A stretch of 64,000 nt of DNA from JAKFWF01 sp031429105 (GTDB lineage: Bacteria > Pseudomonadota > Alphaproteobacteria > Rhizobiales > Hyphomicrobiaceae): NCBI GenBank assembly GCA_031429105.1, contig JANOYV010000090.1:1-64000 (forward strand). The letters are read 5' to 3'. This document shows positions 1-8,746 of this stretch, piece by piece. How positions within the stretch are numbered: the first letter of the stretch is position 1; every line of letters begins with the position of its first letter. The position numbers and the translations under genes were made by a program. The notes under the pieces were generated by a model. That model was not told the origin of the DNA, searched no databases, and saw nothing but the letters and a program-made list of their open reading frames with translations.

Positions 1-42
1 CGTCGTCCTCGTAACAACCCCCGCTCCCAGAGAATCAGGAGA

Positions 43-1797
43 CTACCGCATCTCCTGCGGAGCATCGACGCCCAGAATGCTCAAACCTGACGATATCACC
101 TGTTGAGTGGCAGCGATAAGGGCCAATCTGGCATTCGTTACATCAAGATTACCGGGTTGTATGAAGCGCAAATGTGGCGAATCGTTGCCACGTGCCCATA
201 ACTGATGCAGGGCCGACGCCAGTTCAAACAGGAAGAAAGCCAACCGATGCGGCTCGTGCGCGATGGCTGCGGCCGTCACGAGCTTTGGAAATGCGGCTAG
301 ATGCTTGATCAGCTCAATGTCGGCTGCATCACCGATTCCTGCTAGATCGGCCTTAACTACATTTGCCCGGTCAAACCCAGGAAAAACCTCGCGGACCTTG
401 GTGAATACCGACGCAACCCGCGCGTGTGCATATTGTACATAGAAAACCGGATTGTCTTTCGACTGCTCCGTTACCTTGGCAAAGTCAAAATCGAGTGGTG
501 CATCGTTCTTGCGATAAAGCATCATGAAGCGAACCGCATCAGGGCCGACTTCATCAACGACGTCGCGCAGGGTCACAAAGGTGCCCGACCGCTTGCTCAT
601 TTTCAGCGGCTCGCCATTCTTGAGCAATTTCACGAACTGGTAAAATTGCACGTCGAGCTCGGCCTTGCCGTCACTCAGGGCTGCAACCGCCGCCTTGATG
701 CGCTTGGCGTAACCGCTGTGATCGGCGCCCAGCACATTGACGAGGTGCGTAAAGCCGCGATCCAGTTTGTCCTGATGGTAGGCCATGTCGGCGGCAAAGT
801 AAGTATAGCCACCGTCCGACTTCATGAGCGCTCGGTCCATGTCATCGCCGAACTGGGTGGACCGAAACAACGTTTGCGGCCGGTCCTCCCACTCCTCGTT
901 GGCCTCGCCCTTGGGTGGGGGCAGAGTGCCGGTATAAACGAGCCCCCGGGCGTTGAGCTTCCCGATAGTGTCGGCAACGATATCTGTGCCGCCAGTCGTC
1001 AGGGACGCCTCGGAAAAGAACACGTCGTGCGTGATGCCGAGACTGGCAAGATCATCGCGGATCATCTTGAGCATGGCGGCAATCGCGCTCTTGCGAACAT
1101 CCGCCAGCCACGCTTCTTCCGGCTGTTTGAGTAGCGCTGGGCCGTACTGTTTCGCCAAGGCTTCGCCAACGGGTTTCAAGTAGTCGCCCGGATACAGCCC
1201 TTCCGGAATCTCGCCGATGGTCTCTCCCAGCGCCTCGCGATAGCGCAGGAAGGCTGAGCGGGCGAGCGTATCGACCTGTCCGCCAGCATCGTTGATGTAA
1301 TACTCCCGCGTCACATCGTAGCCAGCAAACGCCATCAGGCTTGCGATGGCATCGCCGACGACCGCATTACGGCAATGGCCGACGTGCATTGGACCCGTTG
1401 GATTTGCTGATACGTATTCGACGTTCACGCGCCCGCCTTGGCCGGCATTGAGACGACCGTAGGCCGTACCATCTACCAGGATCTGTTTCACCTGCGCACG
1501 CCAGACGTCTGGATCAAGCGTCAGATTAATGAAACCGGGCCCAGCTACGCTGGCGGATGCGATTCGACCGTCGTGTTTGAGTTTTACAACGAGCGCGTCG
1601 GCAATATCGCGCGGTTTCATCCGGGCGGCCTTGGCCAGCACCATGGCAGCGTTCGTGGAGAGATCGCCGTGACTTACGTCGCGCGGCGTCTCAACACTGA
1701 CCGCCGACAGATCGAGGCCGACTGGGAGGATGCCCTCCTTCGCCAGCGCTGACAGCGATTGCCGCACCAGCTCTTCGATGGTGGCGAACACGTTCAT
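43..1797 (-). CDS. argS: Arginyl-tRNA synthetase
   Basis: Class I aminoacyl-tRNA synthetase that charges tRNA-Arg in the cytoplasm. The protein is about 584 residues, normal for the family. Visible motifs are the N-terminal additional domain, the HIGH-type signature as HVGHCR after SANPTGPM, and a KMSKR loop (LKMSKRSGT) with the usual C-terminal anticodon-binding region ending near the gene end. The ATG at 1797 (MNVFATIEE) was chosen over an upstream TTG/GTG because an AAGGGA ribosome binding site sits just before it. It lies directly downstream of the dgt-like gene on the same strand with a gap of about 56 bases, an arrangement common in alphaproteobacteria. The call rests on family motifs and full length; no oddities seen. 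Confidence 0.97.
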   Translation of the reverse strand: MNVFATIEELVRQSLSALAKEGILPVGLDLSAVSVETPRDVSHGDLSTNAAMVLAKAARMKPRDIADALVVKLKHDGRIASASVAGPGFINLTLDPDVWRAQVKQILVDGTAYGRLNAGQGGRVNVEYVSANPTGPMHVGHCRNAVVGDAIASLMAFAGYDVTREYYINDAGGQVDTLARSAFLRYREALGETIGEIPEGLYPGDYLKPVGEALAKQYGPALLKQPEEAWLADVRKSAIAAMLKMIRDDLASLGITHDVFFSEASLTTGGTDIVADTIGKLNARGLVYTGTLPPPKGEANEEWEDRPQTLFRSTQFGDDMDRALMKSDGGYTYFAADMAYHQDKLDRGFTHLVNVLGADHSGYAKRIKAAVAALSDGKAELDVQFYQFVKLLKNGEPLKMSKRSGTFVTLRDVVDEVGPDAVRFMMLYRKNDAPLDFDFAKVTEQSKDNPVFYVQYAHARVASVFTKVREVFPGFDRANVVKADLAGIGDAADIELIKHLAAFPKLVTAAAIAHEPHRLAFFLFELASALHQLWARGNDSPHLRFIQPGNLDVTNARLALIAATQQVISSGLSILGVDAPQEMR

Positions 1798-1853
1798 AAC
1801 GATGATCCCTTGGTGGCGTAATGTGCGTTGGCACAACGTTATCTGTCGTCGCG

Positions 1854-3074
1854 CTATCGCAACTCCGGCGTCGCGTCAAACAGCCGTCGATGTTCCGCAA
1901 TGGCATATCGATCCGTCATGCCAGCAACAAAATCGGCGATCACGCGAGCTCGAGGCCGTTCGGCCTGGCGTTCGGCGGCGATGCGCCAAGCAATCGGCAG
2001 CGTACTGTTGTCGCGCTGGTAGCGTTCGAACAAATCACGCACGATGGCCTCGGCTCCATCCATCACATGGGTCACGCGCGGGTGGCGGTAGACACGGGCA
2101 AACAGGAACTGCTTCAGATCAACCAGTTGCCGGGCGGTTTCCGCTGAAAAACCAATCACCGGGCCACCCGCAGCCCTGATCTGATCGGCATTCGTTGGGG
2201 CCAAGCGTGTGAGCCCGAGGCGGCTCGAAGCGACCAGATCGCCAATCAACGCCGTGATCATGCGGCGGCTGATGTCGTAGTGGCGGCGGCCAGCATCACC
2301 GTGTTGAACGTCCGGTCGGGTCACGGCGACGATGCGATCTGCCAGCGGAACCGCAGCCAGATCATCGATGGTAATCAACCCGGCTCTCAACCCATCGTCG
2401 ATATCATGAGTTGCATAAGCGATGTCATCGGCCAAAGCGGCAACCTGCGCCTCGCCACTAGGCCAATCGTCAACATGAAAGTCTTGCCATGTTTCAAGAT
2501 CTTTGAGCACGCGCCTGCTTGGTGCGGCGCCTTGACCAGCCAGCGGTCCGTTATGCTTGATCAGGCCCTCAAGCGTCTCCCACGTCAAATTAAGGCCGTC
2601 GAAGTGGACGTATTTCCGTTCCAGTTTACTGACGACGCGTAGACTTTGCGCATTGTGGTCAAAGCCACCGTGGCGCCCATTCGCTGAATCAAGGGCACGT
2701 TCACCCGCGTGTCCGAACGGTGGGTGTCCCAAATCATGGGCCAAAGCAAGGGCCTCGGCCAAATCCTCGTCCAGACAGAGCTGCCGGGCAACGGTACGCG
2801 CAATTTGGGCAACTTCGAGCGTATGGGTCAGGCGCGTGCGATAGTGGTCGCCCTCGTGGAACACGAAGATTTGCGTCTTGTGGGTCAAGCGCCGAAACGC
2901 CGTCGCATGAATAATCCGGTCGCGGTCTCGCTGAAAATCGGATCGCGTCGGGCATGGAGTTTCGCTATGGCGGCGACCGCGCGTTACTTGCAGGGACGCA
3001 GCGTAGGGGGCAATTGCCCGCGCACCCGGTGCCAGTGCAGCCCCATAATCATGATGTAGGTTAGCCGCGATCAA
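1854..3074 (-). CDS. dgt: dGTP triphosphohydrolase-like HD-domain protein
   Basis: Deoxyguanosinetriphosphate triphosphohydrolase-like protein, a metal-dependent HD phosphohydrolase that removes triphosphate from dNTPs. The N-terminal half has RSDFQRDRDRI, HKTQ and RTRLTHTLEV, followed by ALAHDLGHPPFGHAGE, which carries the HD metal ligands. About 406 residues from the chosen start, the usual length of the alphaproteobacterial short form. No ATG is in frame at the N-terminus. I chose TTG at 3074 because the family normally begins shortly before the APYA segment; another TTG at 3140 would add 22 residues. The gene is divergent from the Fe-S carrier gene and precedes argS. The true substrate of this subgroup is not certain from sequence. 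Confidence 0.92.
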   Translation of the reverse strand: MIAANLHHDYGAALAPGARAIAPYAASLQVTRGRRHSETPCPTRSDFQRDRDRIIHATAFRRLTHKTQIFVFHEGDHYRTRLTHTLEVAQIARTVARQLCLDEDLAEALALAHDLGHPPFGHAGERALDSANGRHGGFDHNAQSLRVVSKLERKYVHFDGLNLTWETLEGLIKHNGPLAGQGAAPSRRVLKDLETWQDFHVDDWPSGEAQVAALADDIAYATHDIDDGLRAGLITIDDLAAVPLADRIVAVTRPDVQHGDAGRRHYDISRRMITALIGDLVASSRLGLTRLAPTNADQIRAAGGPVIGFSAETARQLVDLKQFLFARVYRHPRVTHVMDGAEAIVRDLFERYQRDNSTLPIAWRIAAERQAERPRARVIADFVAGMTDRYAIAEHRRLFDATPELR

Positions 3075-3233
3075 GGGTCCGCCTTGCGTCTGTCGTTCAT
3101 GATGCGATCCAGGTTCAGAACCTGCCGCCTTGAAAATCAACCGCCGAGTGCCATCTCATGCTAGTGGTGTTGTAGGCTAATGCTACGGCCTACGCGCCAC
3201 ATGCGCCAAGCTGTAAGAAAGAGCAATCGGGAC

Positions 3234-3590
3234 ATGCAGACCGCCGACATCACCCCTACTCAGTCGCTCCCGGTTACCGTAACCGAGCGCGCGGCCTTAC
3301 GGATTAATGAAATCGTGGCCGGTGAGCCATCCAACAAACTGCTGCGTGTCAGCGTTGAAGGCGGGGGGTGCTCGGGCTTTCAATACAAATTCGACTTGGT
3401 CGAGACCGCTGCACACGACGACCTCGTCATCGAACGCAATCGTGCTTGTGTCCTGGTAGACCCGGTTTCGCTCGAATTCCTAGCCGGATCGGAGATCGAT
3501 TTTGTGGATGATTTAATCGGTGCTGCGTTCAAGATCCGCAATCCCAACGCCACTGCCTCTTGCGGCTGCGGCACCAGCTTCACGGTGTAG
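3234..3590 (+). CDS. erpA: A-type iron-sulfur cluster carrier (ErpA/IscA/HesB family)
   Basis: Small A-type Fe-S carrier that passes clusters to apo-proteins. The three conserved cysteines are visible: one in GGGCSGF and two in the C-terminal CGCGTSF. From the ATG at 3234 (MQTADITPT) the protein is 118 residues, typical of the family; an upstream ATG at 3180 would add an unusual basic extension, so I prefer the inner start. No isc or suf genes flank it. ErpA rather than IscA is suggested by the single, stand-alone location next to dgt and xth, which is common in alphaproteobacteria, but the two names cannot be separated firmly by sequence alone. Confidence 0.9.
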   Translation: MQTADITPTQSLPVTVTERAALRINEIVAGEPSNKLLRVSVEGGGCSGFQYKFDLVETAAHDDLVIERNRACVLVDPVSLEFLAGSEIDFVDDLIGAAFKIRNPNATASCGCGTSFTV

Positions 3591-3591
3591 T

Positions 3592-3939
3592 TTAGCGCAC
3601 CGGCGCCACGGTGAAGACCGCGATCAATATGACAAGAAATAGCAGCGGGGCGGCTGCGACGAGGATCGCCAGCGGCCTTTGCCCCTCGCGCCGAAGTAGG
3701 AATGCCGAAAGGGTCGCTATTATCGGCAAAATCCACAACACGGCGTAGGGATAGTCCAACGCTTCGGGATGAGAGGGCACGATCTGCCCAGTGCCCCACC
3801 GCAAAGGGCCAGCGACGAGCGGGTAAAGGATCGACCAGCCCCAGAGGGTCAGACCAATGAAACACGCGTTCAGCGCCGACACGACGTAGAGTCGGCGGTC
3901 GAGTTGGTCTTCCTTTGCACTTGTTGACTCGCTGCCCAT
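3592..3939 (-). CDS. Small membrane protein of unknown function
   Basis: Protein of 115 residues that I do not recognise. It begins with a charged cytoplasmic-looking stretch (MGSESTSAKEDQLDRR), then shows about three hydrophobic segments: around residues 18-40, 65-82 and 90-112. The stop codon lies two bases from the stop of the convergent Fe-S carrier gene, so the two genes meet tail to tail. ATG at 3939 is the only good start. The coherent hydrophobic pattern and its fit between two well-defined neighbours support it as a real gene. No catalytic motif is visible. Confidence 0.7.
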   Translation of the reverse strand: MGSESTSAKEDQLDRRLYVVSALNACFIGLTLWGWSILYPLVAGPLRWGTGQIVPSHPEALDYPYAVLWILPIIATLSAFLLRREGQRPLAILVAAAPLLFLVILIAVFTVAPVR

Positions 3940-4057
3940 CGCACGACCGACCTGCTGTGACTACTCACAGATAAATATCGCGGGTTACAATAGACGAAGT
4001 GTATTTGTTCTTTCTTGAGGCATCGCCTAAAATACCGTGCAAATTGCGGGAACGTTC

Positions 4058-4840
4058 ATGAAAATAGCGACTTGGAACATCAATGGCGTCAAAGCGCGGA
4101 TTGAAACGCTGCTGACTTGGCTCGCTGAAACGAAACCCGATGTTGTCTGCCTCCAGGAAATCAAGAGTGTCGATGAGGGGTTCCCGACTGATGCAATTGA
4201 GGCCGCAGGCTATAACGTCGCGGTGCACGGCCAAAAGGGATTCAATGGCGTGGCAATCCTGTCGCGGACACGGCTCGAAGATGTGACGCGCGGTCTTCCC
4301 GGCGACCCATCCGACGAGCAGGCCCGTTATATCGAGGCGAGCGTCAGCGCGGGGGCGAGGTCAATTCGGGTAGGTGGGCTGTATCTGCCGAATGGAAACC
4401 CGCTGGGAACGGACAAATTCACCTATAAATTGGCCTGGATGACGCGGCTCGAGGCCCATGCTCGCGATTTGATCCAATCCGAGCAGACCTTTGTACTGGC
4501 AGGCGATTACAACATCATCCCTGAGCCCACCGACGCGAAATTTCCAGCCAAGTGGACCGGCGATGCGCTCTATCAGCCAGAAAGCCGGGCCGTGTTTCGA
4601 CGCCTGCATGCGCTGGGACTGACCGATGCGGTGCGAAGTTGCCACCCAGGTTCCGGCGTCTACACGTTCTGGGACTATCAAGCCGGGGCTTGGCAGAAGG
4701 ACGAAGGGATCCGCATCGACCACCTGCTACTATCACCGCAGGCAGCTGACCTGATGTCAGGCGTCGGCATTGATAAGTTTGCGCGTGGCTGGGAAAAGCC
4801 GTCCGACCACGTGCCGGTCTGGGTTACGCTGGATGTGTGA
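4058..4840 (+). CDS. xth: Exodeoxyribonuclease III
   Basis: AP endonuclease/3'-5' exonuclease of the exonuclease III family, acting in base-excision repair. The 260-residue product shows the family motifs in order: ATWNINGVKAR at the N-terminus, CLQEIK (metal-binding Glu), LYLPNGN, GDYNIIPE, RIDHLLL and SDHVPVW (catalytic Asp-His pair) at the C-terminus. The ATG at 4058 gives the canonical MKIATWN start; an in-frame GTG seven codons upstream is unlikely. It stands alone, with the ExoR-like gene convergent downstream. Length and motifs are all normal. Confidence 0.96.
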   Translation: MKIATWNINGVKARIETLLTWLAETKPDVVCLQEIKSVDEGFPTDAIEAAGYNVAVHGQKGFNGVAILSRTRLEDVTRGLPGDPSDEQARYIEASVSAGARSIRVGGLYLPNGNPLGTDKFTYKLAWMTRLEAHARDLIQSEQTFVLAGDYNIIPEPTDAKFPAKWTGDALYQPESRAVFRRLHALGLTDAVRSCHPGSGVYTFWDYQAGAWQKDEGIRIDHLLLSPQAADLMSGVGIDKFARGWEKPSDHVPVWVTLDV

Positions 4841-4874
4841 GACGTTAGGCTACCTACTGAGCGTACGTCAGCGT

Positions 4875-6053
4875 TCAGCGTGGCGGTGGCAGCACCGACT
4901 GCCCAGTTTCGCGCAATCCGAAGCTACCCGAATTGCCTTGCACGAAGCCACTACCGATGTTGGCGCCTGGCATCGGTGCCGCAGCATAACCTGAATTCGG
5001 AATGACCGGTGTTTTGGTCGGCGATTCCACGACTAAGCCTCGCGATGAATCACCCCGATTGCCTGGCAACACCGCTTCACCATTGCTGCACGTGCGCTGG
5101 GTGCGTGGCTGGATCGGTGCCAGCCCGTCGCGAGCAACACGATCTTCGCGTGGTCGACCGTACTTATTGCGCCAATCTGCGACGGCACCTTGCGTCTGAC
5201 GGCGCACACCTTCTCCAGCGCCGCAGAAGATGTTTTGATACTTGTCTTCAATCCAGACCCGCTCTGCGGCCGGCGCATTCTCTACTGCAAGTGTGATCAG
5301 CAGCAACGCCTGTGTTTTGTCCTTCTCGACGAATTGTCCACGCCAATAGAGGTCGGCGAGGAACGCCTGCGCGCTCGTGTGACCAAGTTGGGCGAGCTTA
5401 CGCAGCCAGTAGATGGATTCACGCGGGTTGGCGGTGACACCCTCGCCGCCCTGCAACAACAATTTCGCCAATTCATATTGGGCATCTTCATCGCGCAATG
5501 ATTTTGCAGCACTCCGCAGCAGATTTGCAGTCTGCTCAAGATCGGGAGATACGCTGGCAGCTGGGATACCGGAGCGGTAATAATCGGCCAGCGCCACCAT
5601 AGACTTCGCAACGAACGGCGCGCGCGGATCATCGTCGACGTCGACATCAACATAGTCGGTGACGATCGACTGATAAAGCTCGAACGCGCGACCATGGTCG
5701 GTATGGATCAGTGTGTTATCGGCATAGATTCCGGCCAGATAAAACTGGGCAAGAAACACGCCCTTTTCGGCCGCGTACTCAAACGGCTTAATCGCCAACT
5801 CAGGGTGTCCACTTTGCATGGCGCCGCGGCCGTGCTCGTAAGCGGCTTCCGGCGACGCGAACGTCATACCCACCGGTGTTTTCGCACCGGCCGGGCTGTA
5901 TTGTGCGCGTGCTTTATCACCACCTGACGCCAACATCAGCGTTGCGATGCTCGCACTCAGGAGTGAAGCGCGCACGAGCCGCGCGCACTTCAACCCGACA
6001 GGGGCGTGGTTATATGTCCGCGTAACAGACAACTTCAGCCTTTCCGCCAGCAT
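4875..6053 (-). CDS. Sel1-repeat periplasmic protein, ExoR-like
   Basis: Exported protein of up to 392 residues with Sel1/TPR-like repeats between about residues 65 and 290 (AAEKGVFLAQFYLAGIY, DAQYELAKLLLQGG, LGHTSAQAFLADLYWRG). The layout (AAYEHGRGAMQSGHPELA, then a SGIP segment and repeats) resembles rhizobial ExoR, a periplasmic inhibitor of the ChvG sensor kinase; no chvG/chvI genes are in the window, so the regulatory role is inference. The N-terminus holds a signal-peptide-like stretch ending near KARAQ. The first ATG lies inside the 3' end of ilvD (44-base overlap); an in-frame TTG at 5993 would remove the overlap and sharpen the signal peptide. The C-terminal 100 residues are low-complexity, rich in Gly, Pro and Asn. 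Confidence 0.8.
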   Translation of the reverse strand: MLAERLKLSVTRTYNHAPVGLKCARLVRASLLSASIATLMLASGGDKARAQYSPAGAKTPVGMTFASPEAAYEHGRGAMQSGHPELAIKPFEYAAEKGVFLAQFYLAGIYADNTLIHTDHGRAFELYQSIVTDYVDVDVDDDPRAPFVAKSMVALADYYRSGIPAASVSPDLEQTANLLRSAAKSLRDEDAQYELAKLLLQGGEGVTANPRESIYWLRKLAQLGHTSAQAFLADLYWRGQFVEKDKTQALLLITLAVENAPAAERVWIEDKYQNIFCGAGEGVRRQTQGAVADWRNKYGRPREDRVARDGLAPIQPRTQRTCSNGEAVLPGNRGDSSRGLVVESPTKTPVIPNSGYAAAPMPGANIGSGFVQGNSGSFGLRETGQSVLPPPR

Positions 6054-7734
6054 GGGTCACGGCACCTTTGACGGCCGGTCCAACCTGGTCTGCGTATTTG
6101 CGTAATGCGCCTGTTTGGTAATTGTTAGGCAGCGGCTGCCATGCTTTACGGCGGGCAGCCAACTCCGTGTCGGAAAGCTTAACGTCCAGGGTGCCTTTAT
6201 CGGCATCAATGACGATGATATCGCCGTCCCTTAATAGTCCAATGGGCCCGCCAACAGCTGCTTCTGGGCCGACGTGGCCAATGCAGAAGCCCCGTGTTGC
6301 GCCGGAGAATCTGCCATCGGTAATAAGTGCGACCTTATCACCCATGCCGCGCCCATAGAGAGCCGCTGTGGTTGACAGCATTTCTCGCATGCCGGGTCCG
6401 CCTTTCGGCCCCTCGTAGCGGATGACGATGACTTCGCCTTCGAGAATCTTGTCGCTTTCGACTGCGGCAAACGCGTCCTCTTCGCAGTCAAAGCAACGGG
6501 CTGGGCCAGTGAACTTGAGTTCCTTCATGCCAGCCACTTTTACGATCGCGCCGTCTGGCGCCAACGAGCCGCGCAAGCCGACGACGCCGCCCGTTGGCGA
6601 CAGCGGGTTCGAGGTCGGGTACACAACTTTCTGATTGGTGTTGAACTTAACCCCCTTGAGGTTTTCAGCAATGGTCTTGCCGGTAACCGTGATGCAGTCG
6701 CCGTGGATGAAGCCACCGTCCATCAGTGCCTTCATGATTTGCTGGACGCCGCCGATATCGTGGACATCCTTGGCGACGTACTTTCCGCCTGGTTTCAGGT
6801 CCGCGATGTAGGGCGTCTTTTTAAAGATCTCGGCAACTGCGAACAGGTCGAAGTCGATGCCGCATTCGTGCGCCATTGCAGGCAGATGAAGTGCACCATT
6901 AGTCGAGCCACCAGTTGCCGCAATTATCGTTGCTGCATTCTCGAAGGCCTTGCGTGTTGCGATATCGCGTGGGCGAAGGCCTTCGGCGACCATACGCATC
7001 ACGGCTTTGCCGCTTTCGACGGCCCAGTGATCGCGCGCGAGATCAGGTGCAGGTGCGCCAGCCGACCCCGGCAGCGCGAGGCCAATGGCTTCTGAGACGC
7101 AAGCCATCGTGTTGGCCGTGAATTGTCCACCACAGGCGCCAGCGCTCGGGCAGGCTACGCACTCAAGTTCGTGTAGATCAGCGTCTGACATCTTGCCGGC
7201 AGAGTGCTGTCCGACGCCTTCGAACACATCGACGACGGTAACATCGCGCCCCTTGAACTTGCCGGGCAGGATCGAGCCGCCATACATGAATACTGCCGGC
7301 ACATTGAGGCGCAGCATTGCCATCATCACGCCGGGTAGGGACTTGTCGCAACCAGCGATGCCAACCATCGCGTCATAGCTGTGGCCGCGCATGGTGAGCT
7401 CGATCGAGTCAGCGATGACTTCGCGACTAACGAGCGAAGACTTCATGCCCTGGTGGCCCATGGCGATGCCGTCGGTCACGGTGATGGTGCAGAATTCACG
7501 CGGCGTGCCACCAGCTTCGTTCACGCCCTTCTTAGCGGACTGTGCCTGCCGCATCAGCGCAATATTGCAAGGCGCAGCCTCGTTCCAACAGGACACAACG
7601 CCAACAAACGGTCGATGGATCTGCTCCTCGGTCAACCCCATGGCATAGTAGTATGAGCGGTGCGGCGCACGTGACGGTCCCTCCGTCACGTGACGGCTTG
7701 GCAATTTGCTCTTGTCGAATTTGTTCGTCGTCAT
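6010..7734 (-). CDS. ilvD: Dihydroxy-acid dehydratase
   Basis: Fe-S dehydratase of the IlvD/Edd family, acting in valine, leucine and isoleucine biosynthesis. The 574-residue protein has the expected cluster ligands in NEAAPCN, GCDKSLPG and CPSAGACGGQFTANT, plus the C-terminal ITDGRFSGATRGFCIGHV region. IlvD rather than 6-phosphogluconate dehydratase is supported by the overall length and the GHVGPEA signature. It is followed on the same strand by the ExoR-like gene with a small overlap, which may reflect a mis-set start of the latter. Upstream lies a 384-base intergenic stretch that probably carries its promoter. Confidence 0.96.
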   Translation of the reverse strand: MTTNKFDKSKLPSRHVTEGPSRAPHRSYYYAMGLTEEQIHRPFVGVVSCWNEAAPCNIALMRQAQSAKKGVNEAGGTPREFCTITVTDGIAMGHQGMKSSLVSREVIADSIELTMRGHSYDAMVGIAGCDKSLPGVMMAMLRLNVPAVFMYGGSILPGKFKGRDVTVVDVFEGVGQHSAGKMSDADLHELECVACPSAGACGGQFTANTMACVSEAIGLALPGSAGAPAPDLARDHWAVESGKAVMRMVAEGLRPRDIATRKAFENAATIIAATGGSTNGALHLPAMAHECGIDFDLFAVAEIFKKTPYIADLKPGGKYVAKDVHDIGGVQQIMKALMDGGFIHGDCITVTGKTIAENLKGVKFNTNQKVVYPTSNPLSPTGGVVGLRGSLAPDGAIVKVAGMKELKFTGPARCFDCEEDAFAAVESDKILEGEVIVIRYEGPKGGPGMREMLSTTAALYGRGMGDKVALITDGRFSGATRGFCIGHVGPEAAVGGPIGLLRDGDIIVIDADKGTLDVKLSDTELAARRKAWQPLPNNYQTGALRKYADQVGPAVKGAVTHAGGKAEVVCYADI

Positions 7735-8118
7735 ATTTATCCCGCCTCCCGGCGTCCCTCTGAGTGAGTTGTGCGTCGGCCACTAAACGTCGCGCGCAAC
7801 GTCACCCTAGAGTTGCCGAGCATGGCACTCAATAGAGCTGACTTAGACATCCATTAATGCGAGCCCAATTGGCAATCGTCGCCCCAGGCTCAGCAATCGA
7901 GACTATTTTGTCGTCCAAGTTTGTGACCCAAAAGTGGCATGCTCGTTTCACTTTGTGGCGAATGTGCAACAACGCATAGGTGATCAATCCGGCTCTCTCC
8001 GGCTGCGAGAAACTTATTCTCTGCAATGTGGCGAGATGACCGCAATTTGCACTGAAACAGCCATCACGCCGTCAGATTTGTGGCATTAACCAAACTTCGG
8101 CTTGAGGAAAGGTCCGTT
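7735..8118. other. Intergenic region between ilvD and the DUF2939 gene
   Basis: A 384-base stretch between divergent genes. It contains one open frame (7829-8026, minus, TTG start, 65 residues) that I cannot support as a gene: no recognisable family, no good ribosome binding site and no hydrophobic or repeat pattern. The region probably holds the promoters of ilvD and the DUF2939 gene. I see no convincing attenuator or riboswitch. Confidence 0.5.
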
Positions 8119-8736
8119 ATGGGTTTGCGCCGCATTTTGTTGAAATGTGTCCTCGTGGGGCTGGTCGCGGGTGCGTACATCGCTTCGCCGTTCGTATCGG
8201 CTTGGAACCTCCGAGAAGCGATCAAGCGCAATGATCCGGCCGCGATCGAAGCACGGGTGGAGTGGCCACGCGTGCGCGACAGCTTGCGCGCATCGCTCAG
8301 TGCCAACGCAGCCTTGTTTCCGGCAGCAAGCGCTGCTGGCGAACAGATCCAGCCCTCGATGTGGCAGCGGATCAAGGGTGCCTTCGGCGCGACCATGTTG
8401 GATCGGTTCATTGAAACCTATGTGACGCCCGAAGGTTTGCCGAAATTATTCGATTATCGCCGGATGTGGCGCGAAACGGTCGCCAATGATTTATCCGAAT
8501 CCGACGTCGGCACGCGCATGGAGCGGGTGCAGCGGTTTTGGGCACGGATCAAGCGCGCCGAATTCCAGACCCTCACGCGCGTCGAGATCGAGATGGAAGA
8601 CAACAAGTCGCCAGACCGGCGTTTTGTCAGCGTGATGGAACTCGATGGAATGGGTTGGAAGCTCACGAGCCTGCGCGTCATTGCTGTTGACCCAGCGAAG
8701 CGCTTAGCCGAGCTCGAAGCCAAGCAAACCCGCTAA
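8119..8736 (+). CDS. DUF2939 domain protein
   Basis: Protein of 205 residues with an N-terminal signal/anchor segment (LLKCVLVGLVAGAYIASPFVSAW) followed by LREAIKRNDPAAIEARVEWPRVRDSL, the hallmark of DUF2939 proteins, where a short region after the anchor is conserved. The chosen ATG at 8119 (MGLRRILL) is preceded by GAGGAAAGG; an earlier in-frame start at 8080 lacks such a site. It is convergent with valS, the stops being about ten bases apart. Function is unknown; the protein is probably anchored in or exported across the inner membrane. Confidence 0.82.
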   Translation: MGLRRILLKCVLVGLVAGAYIASPFVSAWNLREAIKRNDPAAIEARVEWPRVRDSLRASLSANAALFPAASAAGEQIQPSMWQRIKGAFGATMLDRFIETYVTPEGLPKLFDYRRMWRETVANDLSESDVGTRMERVQRFWARIKRAEFQTLTRVEIEMEDNKSPDRRFVSVMELDGMGWKLTSLRVIAVDPAKRLAELEAKQTR

Positions 8737-8746
8737 CGCCTGCTTC

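Noticed and set aside
424..1134. Long plus-strand frame inside argS
   Set aside because: It is antisense to a clear argS gene with all motifs, and its protein has no family features.
7829..8026. 65-residue minus-strand frame in the ilvD upstream region
   Set aside because: It has only a TTG start, no ribosome binding site and no recognisable family or hydrophobic pattern.
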